A program made the translations under genes and the position numbers. 64,000 nt of DNA from Nymphaea colorata (Eukaryota > Streptophyta > Magnoliopsida > Nymphaeales > Nymphaeaceae). Within the stretch, counting starts at the first letter, position 1. Every line of letters starts with the position of its first letter. Below, piece after piece: positions 55,757 through 64,000 of the stretch. The DNA lies in assembly GCF_008831285.2 (NCBI RefSeq), contig NC_045150.1, forward strand, positions 1,006,001-1,070,000. Direction: 5' to 3'. Under the pieces are notes generated by a model that was given only the letters and a program-made list of their open reading frames with translations, made no database searches and had not been told where the DNA came from.

Positions 55757-58700
55757 TCAAAGCCTATAGCTGCTGTACCCAACCCCGGATGACCTGTATC
55801 CGCCAAGAGACTGAGAAGGCAAGGATGATGAAGGGTAAGATGAGTTGCCATACTGAGAATAAGACCTTAAACCAGAATCAAGCTTACTGAAGCTCCCCAC
55901 CCTTGGTTCCTTGTGACCAGCCATAAAGTCCTGTATCAAATTGAAGTGGCAGTAAACAAAAAGTGATCTCAAATTAAATATCTGCGCAAATTATTCCGAC
56001 CTTTTTGCTAATAATTGATTTGCATACTTAACATATCATTCTTCACCTTCTCAGTAGCAAGTTTTTAAACGAATGCACTAAGTGAAGTTAAGATGCCACT
56101 TATTTTCTCTACTCTGTTATTCTCTGATACATGTACTTCCCCAGTTTCATGGATAAATGTGCTATTATCAATAGAAGGAAATCAATAAGATAATCAAAAG
56201 TTTCTTTTTTCACAGGTTCACTGCTCTCCCACTCACCACTGACACAAACTTTAGAAAGGATGACCCAGTGGGTTGCATACCACGGCATAGAAAGGTTAGC
56301 TTTTCATGAGAGACCTGACCTGTGGAGGGATCAGTATGTATGGGGCAAAAGAAGGTTTCATTTGACATATAGACTGATGAGAATTGCTTCTCACCTGGCC
56401 TTGTCGTATCACCTGATGATTGTATAATGAAAGGTCCAAGGTTTGAGAACTGCAAGAACCAGAGAGAACCAAGAAGATAGCTTCTGATAGAAAAGAACAG
56501 AGTGATCAACAATACACTGGACAGGTGCCCTAAGATCTGAGATTAGCTGGTAGGACACGGGCGGCTGAGATTTAGATGGCTTCAGAAAGAGTTCATGGTA
56601 GCTGGTAGTGTTGACTGTTCCACCGGAATTTTTGTCACTATTTCAGTATTTTCTCAATAGTTCAGCTCATCAGCCGTTTCATTTTTTCTTCTTTTTTTCT
56701 TTTAATGAAGCTAGGACACGAGAAAAGCAAGTGGCATCAACAATCATGTTGTTGAGTCTAGACTAGGAGCATATGCCATTAGGTTTGACAAACATCGGTA
56801 GTTAATGCAGGGTAAGTGAATGGCATGCAGTATACACATATGTGCAATTTTCTGAAGTCTGACTCTGTTGCTATGTCTACCATCTAAGCAGGTTGTAACA
56901 ACAGGTGCAGGCCTATGTCACACGGGTGCGGATGCGATACGGGTGTGGATACGGGGATACGGCAATTTTCAAATTTTTTGAATACGCGGACACGGCTACA
57001 TTAAATATTCTAAAAAATGATAAGATTAAAAAAACATTAAATTAATTACAATCTTGTTAGAAAATGTGTTTTATCACAAAAGTACTGAATATCTGAAAGG
57101 ATTGTTCATGGAAATAATTGGATGCATCATAAAAATTTGATAAAATGAAAAAAAAAATTAATGACTTATTTTTTGGCATGTCCTAGCCGTGTCCGCACCC
57201 GTATCCCCGTGTCCACGTGTCGACACGGATACGTGGGCTATTTTGCCGTGTCCGTGTGACATAGGTGCAGGCTAATTAGTAATTAAAAATTAGAGATTGT
57301 ATTTTGCTGTTATGTAACCACAAGATCCTGTTCTGTGACATCAGTTTGCCACTCGAATCAGATAAACTGCCGTCTTGGTGAATTGGTTGTGAAGCAGCAA
57401 AAAATATTTGAAGAACCACGTTTCTGAAAATATAACTGAGAAAATATATAAATTTAACTAAAAATACGAAAATTCCTAAAAGAAAAAACATATGGCAGTC
57501 TTGAGTTGTAGAATTCAGGCCAATTCAAGTTGATTCTGATAACATTTCACAGGACCTACGCCTTAGTTGCATGGTATAGCAGCCACTGTACCTTTTGTCT
57601 TGAATAATGCTCTCCAGGTAGTTGACATGTCATTGACAGCTAGACAGACAGAATGGTGCCAAGCATGTTTATGAAAAATGAAACTGGTGTCACTCTGTAG
57701 ATGAGTTATTTCCACTGCCAATGTGGCAGTAACTACAGATCATTTGGGTGAATTTCAAGGTCTGTCTCATAATAGTATGGAAGCTTGTCTCCAGTGACAC
57801 TTCTCCTGGTGTTCTCCTCTTACTTTAAGTTTGATTGTGACCCAGAACTAGGTTTATTCTAGTGATTAAAATTCATTACCTATGACTAAAAATTCTAGTT
57901 TGCTCAATCTATAGATACTCCAGGACCAGGTTGCGGTGGTTAAAAGTTCATTATATGAATTCTGGTTTGCTCTATGAAGAGTTGGTTGTCCTCTAATTTT
58001 CCTGCTATTTCTGTTTCTTTATCAGCTCTTTGTATGATAAATAAATTCGTGCCAGAACGTGCTTGGACATTTTCTGCAGGAATTATGTATGCTGTCTCAA
58101 ACAAAGAGTGAGAAAACAGAGAAAGAAAAATATGTAAGCTCACTTACTTGAATCAGAGTTTGGGCTGTCTGAACCTGGGAAGCACTACCTTTAATCTCAA
58201 CAGTTATCTCATCTGACATACCCCTGCTTTCCTGGACAGTAAGTATAGCACCACTGGTACTACGTATGTATGCAATGTTTGCTCCTGCCACACCAATAAT
58301 GTCCTCGGCATAATAAAGAGGAATCTGCATCGTCTGTGTCACCTGGTAATGCAGAACACTAGGTAAAGCAGGAAACAAATGAAGTTCATGTTTCATGCAG
58401 CTATAAAAATAAAATGATATCACTATAAACATTGAAGGTTGAAGCCATGTCTATGTAACTTAAACAGAAAATTCTGAAATTTCAGTTTCATTAGCATGTT
58501 ATTTTTTGGCAAAAAAGACAGCTATGATCTCCAGTTAATAAAATAGATATGGCACCCAATCAAAACAGGTCGCCATTCTGGTATCTTTACAAATTAACAT
58601 GGTAGTGAAATTGGACATGTCATATTCTGAACATGTCAAGAACCATTATTTTTGGGAAAATAGTGCTAATAGAATCATTAATTGGAGAAAAAGACTACGC

Positions 58701-61700
58701 TCAGTTCACCTTTCCTTTCTTTTGAAACCAAGCGCATGGAACTGCATGTTGGCCATCGCAATAGACTACATATTGGTGTTGGTATGGTCAACTTTCTGAA
58801 GTTCAATATTTGTCTATTATGATTTATGATCATCAGTTCCAGGTGAAGGTCCATAGATACATAATGTCCCAGCAGGGATGGACAACTTTCAGCATTCCTG
58901 GGAGAGCAGCAACTTGGGACCTTGTCAACTTCCTAACCAATGAAAAGTAATCTGCATCCCATGGGTTGGAATCTATGTGTCACAATGAACATGGGCAGCA
59001 GAAGATCCTAAAATGTGAACATGCAAAATTACCATTATAAGCATTCATTTTACCCATATTCACTTCTCATTTTGTGAACAACCCTGTTATGCACACTCAA
59101 GACCTTGCAACAACCAATAGTATAAACTATAAAGTGTCGTATGTAGATTGAGGCTGACAATTTCCCTACATTTTGACAGAAAATGCAATAAAACATAGAC
59201 GAAGGAGAACTTTCAACGTCAATGATTCATGAGACGTTCTCGTATATTTCAGTGACAAGGGACAGGCAAAAGGTTACCATACCCTTACTACTTGGAGCCT
59301 TGGAGTATAGATGACACAGACACCTATTGTGAAAATGGCAATCTGGTATATTTTGCTTTTTAAGACACTTCTATCAAGTATCAACACAAGTGACTGTACC
59401 CAAAATTTTTGTCAAAAGTACCCGGCTGAACTCAAAGCCCCGAGGTTTAAATTCTTAAAGTATACTCCAGTTCCAAGGAGAACAGTAGCAGGTAATTTCC
59501 ACATGAAAACAGCAGCCACATGAACTTCAAAAGGTTGCATAGAGAGGGATATCCCATTCCATTAACATGGAGTTGATCCTACAAAACTGTACTTCTGCCT
59601 ATCGATATTCACCTAGTTCAGCAGTGTGTCTCAACCAGCCAATGCACATTAGTAAGCATATTCAAGCTTGGCTAAGCCAGCCTGAGGACCTATAGCATGA
59701 CCGCTTAAACAAGCCGAAGATGAAGCACTCGAGCTTAACTAAGCCAGTTAAATCTGTATGCAGCTAAGCATACAAGTTATATTGCATTACAGGGAAAGAG
59801 GCAAGAATACTTGCTCAACCACCTCATATATTGTATGACCTAAAATTATATATAGCAAAAGCAACTAACTTGAACTAAACTAACTCAAAACAAGCGGGAA
59901 TGAAGCTTAGATAAATCTATGATTAAACACAGAGATAAAAGCTTTACTCTGGCTCAAGTGAAGCTCAATTCTTCTAACTTTCCAGGAGACAAGCTTACTA
60001 AGATGCTAACTAAAGTTGGAGCTGGGGTTGGCCTGTGTACATCCATGCTTGTTACAATAAGGTCTCTCCCAATCTCTTCTTTCATTGGTTTTTTACCAAA
60101 AATTTCATCATGTTCAGAGGTGGACTTAGATTGAAAATCTACCAAAACTAGGCCTATCAGATCAAACCTTAGATCCTGTACTAAAGCCTCCATCACTAGA
60201 AGTCTAGAATACCTAGATGATCCATAATCTAATGGCATTCCAATCTGGAAACAGGTCCACTTAGCAATGCACCTTCTTCCATTCAAATTCAACAGCAGAC
60301 TACAGTCTCTATTCACAATTTGTTTCGTGACTTTTGTCATGTATAGGTATTTAAAGCCTACCACTACAGACCATAGAGTTTAACTTTCCTACAAACTAAG
60401 CCCAAGATAAATTTCCGTTCTCTACAACTATCTTCTGCAATTCTCCCCAATCTCCACATAGAGGTTTGATGTGAACAGAGTATAAGACCATTCAGACTTG
60501 GAAAAAACAAAAATATGGAGCACTTCCCTGCATCTTTGGACTTCACAGAATAATAAGAGCATCCAATTTGGATAGAGTAGATAGCTTACAGAATGTAACA
60601 AAGATAAAGAAAAAAGGAAAACAAGGATACTTCGGAAAGACAGTGATGAGAAGAAGCGCAATAAGAAGAGAAAAGCACCTGTGTAACCATAGCAGCAGCT
60701 GTGCGTCCTAATGTTGAAGACCGCAGACCACCAAGTGTAGGATCTTGACCATATGCTGACAAACCAGATAGTGAAACCTGTGAATCCAACTGGCTTTCAC
60801 GATCAAGATATAAGGAATCCCTCTTCAATGAAAGAGCGTAGTCTGCTCCTGCTCCAATTTGTGCAGTTGCATGTTGAACACCTTGTGTTTTATCAGCCCA
60901 AGTGTCTACTAGGTGATCATGAGTGCTTGGTGCATTATACTACCAAATAACCATCAATTATTAGTATACATATGCTTTCCAAATTAATGAATGTAACAAA
61001 ATATGAGACTCACATTTTTCTCAAACAAAGGGATGACACTACGGTCAACCAAAAATTTGCGAAGATGTCCAACAGATGCTTCCAGGGCTTTATAGACCTG
61101 CATGGTTTCTCCTTGTATGTCAAGAACTCTCTCATCTGATGTAGCATAAGATGGAGTCTCCTCTGTTATGACATCATAGACACCATAAGCAATTAATTTG
61201 AAAGCTTATTTTTATAAACTTCAAACAGACTACTAAATACAACAGTTAGTATTTAGCCACAAATACAAATGGGCAAACCTAGGGAAATTTGTAGCGTAAA
61301 CTTCAGATACAACCTGATCTCCAGGTTTTTCAATATGAAAGAACATGGATGGTTGTAACTAACAGAGAATGGCAGTTTATGAAATACCACAGTCAACATG
61401 ACATGTGCATCCATTTTCTAACCACAGTCACAATGCAGCTATATATTTGAAAATATTTTGTTTTTATTGCCAAAAGAATATGAAACATGAAACATCATTA
61501 ACAGGAAGATCTTGAATAACTAAAGAAATATTTCACAAGATAATATTCTGTTTTTTATAAAAAAAAGATTTTTGATGTATTTGTATGGTATGATTTTATT
61601 ATTTGATTATTTTGAAACTTTAAAACCTAGTTTGATTCTTTATCAATATGTTAGTGAACAAAATTGGTAAAAAAGTCTTAATTTCATAATTCTTTATATT

Positions 61701-63405
61701 GTTTTTACATGTTTCTAACCCTTTGATTCTTGAATTTGCAAGATTTTACTGAGGTTAGACAACTTTGCTGAAAAACATCCAAGAATCACATAACAAGTTT
61801 CTTGTCGATGACATGAATCGTGGAAAATAAACAATATTTGATCAAAAGATTAACTTCTACACAAGATGGTCTGCTTAGCGCAGGTACTGATGAAAATCTG
61901 CACTTGCTATGACATAGGACAATAACAAGGCATCAACATGACCCAAAAAGAGGGAAGAAAGCAACATACTCCATTCCAAAACATGTAATTATCATCAAAC
62001 TCGATTCAGATGGTTTCTCTCCTCTGCTATTGTGAGCTCCATACTTTCAGTAACACAACAAGTTCAATCTTTACAAGTCAAATGGAGACAAAATAATTTT
62101 TTATGGCATTCTTGAGTTCTGGATGAATGGGAAAACATGCCTCATGTCAACCTACTTTTATTCAGATTGTGTGTGGCTTAGACAAAATTGACATCTTTGA
62201 ACTTACAGCTTTCGAAGAAAAAAAAATGAAATATAAGGATACATCTCACTCTAGTCTTACAAGATTTATATGCAATGAAGTTAGTGGCAAATCCAGCAGG
62301 GTAAGAAAGCATGATCAAGCATCAAAATCAGCTATGACCAATTTACTGCATACATAACAAATGCAAAGTATCATTATGAAGGCTTCGATGTGAAACGGTG
62401 TTATTAGCAAAGTGATAAAGATTCAAAAATATGCCATTAGAAATCTAAAAAGCAACTAATGACATCATGTACATGGTCTATATTAGTGTCCACGTGTGGA
62501 AAACTTCACGCATAAATAAAGGAACTGGCCTTGTCAAGTACCTATATGTATGTAGTAATATGAATTTTCATAACTTATAAAACTGAAATTACAAAGTATA
62601 CATGTGCAAACTGAACCAACAGCTGAGATGACTTGGTTGGCCAGAAAACATAACCTGGTCAGTCGTCCAGGTTCTCTTGAACTACAAGCCTACGATCAAA
62701 ATATAACAATAACCAGAGGTCCAGAAGTATAATGCATAAAGCTTCTGTTAGCATTCATCAACATTTTGGCCAAAAGCATGCCTCCTATCCATATCTGGCA
62801 AATTTCCCTCCAAAACTTGGGATAAAAAATCCTTAGAAATCATGATATAGACTTAAAAAGTTTATCCAAGGCCCCAACCCATCTCTAAGATTTTCACTAT
62901 TTATCCTTGGGAAGATAAATCTGGAAACATGAAAAGACACGGACACACACACAACATGGACTGTGGACATCAGATGAAGTGCAGCACCGAAATGTTGAAC
63001 AATGAACAAATCATTGCAAACCCACTCCTAAGATAACTGACCTTCTAATGGATCGGTAAGAAACACAAAGGATCATTAAAGTGAATCAGTACAGACATAA
63101 ACAGCCATTAAGGTCAGGAAAACAAAAAACAGAAAAAAAAACGTACACATACCTGCAGATAAAACACGCATGTGGGCACCACTGTTCTCTTGTATGGACT
63201 TTATTAAAGTGCCCTGCTTTCCTATCAAACTAATAGCTTGCGACGAAGCAATCAACATACGAAATGAACAAGGCAGTGATGCTACTGAACTCGTACCATC
63301 ACCTTCACCATCTGTAAGTCCAGTAACACGCTTGAAAACTCGTAGAGCAGCATCCATAGCAGGAGACATTTTAGCATCTGGCTCTTCCTTTCCATATACC
63401 AGGAC
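55757..63405 (-). CDS. KH-domain RNA-binding protein, FLK/PEPPER type, 3' five exons (partial)
   Basis: Exons on the minus strand are 63405-63153, 61162-61014, 60939-60679, 58342-58148 and 55930-55757 (stop TGA). Splice sites are GT-AG and all phases agree, giving 343 residues. The first visible exon holds a KH domain with FRMLIASSQAISLIGKQG, i.e. the GxxG loop is GKQG. The domain finishes in the next exon (DERVLDIQGE...LRKFLVDRSVIPLFEKN). A spacer rich in Ser/Gly/Leu follows, then a further KH domain QIPLYYAEDIIGVAGANIAY with GxxG GVAG. The tail is Ser/Tyr/Gly-rich. This order matches FLK and PEPPER, nuclear RNA-binding proteins with three KH domains that affect flowering time and pistil development in Arabidopsis. 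The first KH domain and N-terminus must lie beyond 64000. Which of the two paralogues is closer cannot be decided here. Confidence 0.88.
56913..57264 (-). mobile_element. MITE, copy 2 (352 bp), in the last intron of the KH gene
   Basis: It is the same element as 51017-51405 in inverted orientation. A perfect 8-bp target duplication GTGCAGGC lies at 56905-56912 and 57265-57272. Ends are CTATGTCACACGG and CCGTGTGACATAG, perfectly inverted. The younger look (perfect flanks and ends) makes it the better reference copy. Confidence 0.85.
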
Positions 63406-64000
63406 CTGAATGCACAAATAGATTGTTAAACGGCAATCAATGCTCGATGATCGACCAGAATAACAAAGGGAGCATAGGAAAATGTGAACTTTCTGCTTAA
63501 ATAAAAATAAACCATCACAAATTTCCATTGCCATCTAAAACAACTTCACCAAGCAAACATGGGTCAGAAATTAGCTTGTTGTTGCAAAACCATCAAGCAG
63601 CCAATGACCTTGGAAACCTAAGAGAGGCCTGCCGAAAAGTTTCAAGTATAAAGTATAAACATGATGAAATGCCCACGGAACATAATGTTCACAAGCTTTT
63701 TAATTCACTAAGCTGAAGACAACACTTTTTCCAGCAAACCATCTAGGGCTAGGATTCTATTAGAGAAAAGAGTAAAGCAATAAATATTTCTTCTGCTAGG
63801 CAACTCTCTTCCATCTCATCTTGTAGAAAAAAGAACTACTCGGATTCTTCTTTTCTAGGAAACCAAAGAACTACCCAGATTCTTCTTTTCTAGGAAACCT
63901 TTCATTCTCAGTTGGGAAAATGAGAAAAGTTTTCACTTCTCTGAACCCTGTTTTTCCTATCATTTTCCTACTTGTAAAATGTATCCTAACATTCCACCAA
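63406..64000 (-). other. Intron of the KH gene at the right edge
   Basis: The acceptor CATTCAG|GTCCTGG ends this intron on the minus strand. No KH-type coding sequence is seen up to 64000. A 45-bp imperfect direct repeat (AGAACTAC-C-GATTCTTCTTTTCTAGGAAACC) lies at 63833-63900. Confidence 0.6.

Noticed and set aside
1-64000. CRISPR arrays, bacterial operons, phage or defence systems
   Set aside because: No regularly spaced repeats, no prokaryotic gene layout; the window is plant nuclear DNA.
1-64000. tRNA or rRNA genes, including organelle tRNAs in the inserts
   Set aside because: I saw no cloverleaf-like sequence with the B-box GGTTCGA-type core in a convincing context; a scan with a tRNA finder would be decisive.

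Overview
This window is nuclear DNA of a flowering plant. Genes are split by long introns with plant-type splice sites. Intergenic and intronic space is filled with Ty1/copia LTR retrotransposons, non-autonomous TIR elements with 8-bp target duplications, and pieces of both organelle genomes. I cannot name the species. The highly repetitive mitochondrial-type segment at 6.2-19.3 kb would fit an early-diverging angiosperm such as a water lily, but that is a guess.

Three host genes can be modelled exon by exon. (1) A magnesium transporter of the MRS2/MGT (CorA-like) family is on the + strand. Its four 3' exons lie between 2438 and 20621, one intron is GC-AG, and the last intron is about 16.3 kb. 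(2) A complete four-exon gene on the - strand (35505 down to 22276) encodes a CCCH zinc finger + RRM protein of the RBM22/Cwc2/MAC5 spliceosome family. It converges on the MRS2 gene and has a 9.7-kb intron holding a copia element and two hAT-like elements. (3) The 3' part of a KH-domain RNA-binding protein gene of the FLK/PEPPER type is on the - strand (63405 down to 55757). Its 5' exons lie beyond the right edge.

Layout: 1-2437 non-coding left part (LINE remnant, GA repeat); 2438-4047 three MRS2 exons; 4048-20342 giant intron with a mitochondrial-type insert (rps2 fragment, dispersed 'GGTCAGGACT...' modules) that was later entered by a 1.83-kb hAT-like element (TSD ACCGTAGT) and by a very young intact copia element (TSD GTATA, identical LTRs); 20343-20621 last MRS2 exon; 22276-35505 RBM22/MAC5-like gene with a second copia element (TSD AGACA, one LTR difference, two frameshifts); 36.0-42.8 kb an old copia element whose 3' LTR is split by a 3.0-kb insertion carrying an open frame with an FHA-like domain; 44.4-51.5 kb another old copia element broken by a 1.9-kb plastid insert (rps11-rpoA-petD, in plastid order), a 197-bp hAT-like element and a 389-bp MITE; 51.5-55.7 kb AT-rich DNA with nothing recognisable; 55.8-63.4 kb KH gene with an inverted second copy of the same MITE in its last intron.

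Two of the three host genes act in RNA processing or RNA binding and one in ion transport. Their neighbourhood looks accidental, and I see no operon-like or cluster logic. I found no sign of a wholly new biological system. The items most worth checking are the FHA-like open frame inside a repeat, the nested mitochondrial-type insert with its repeat modules, and the GC-AG plus 16-kb introns of the MRS2 gene.
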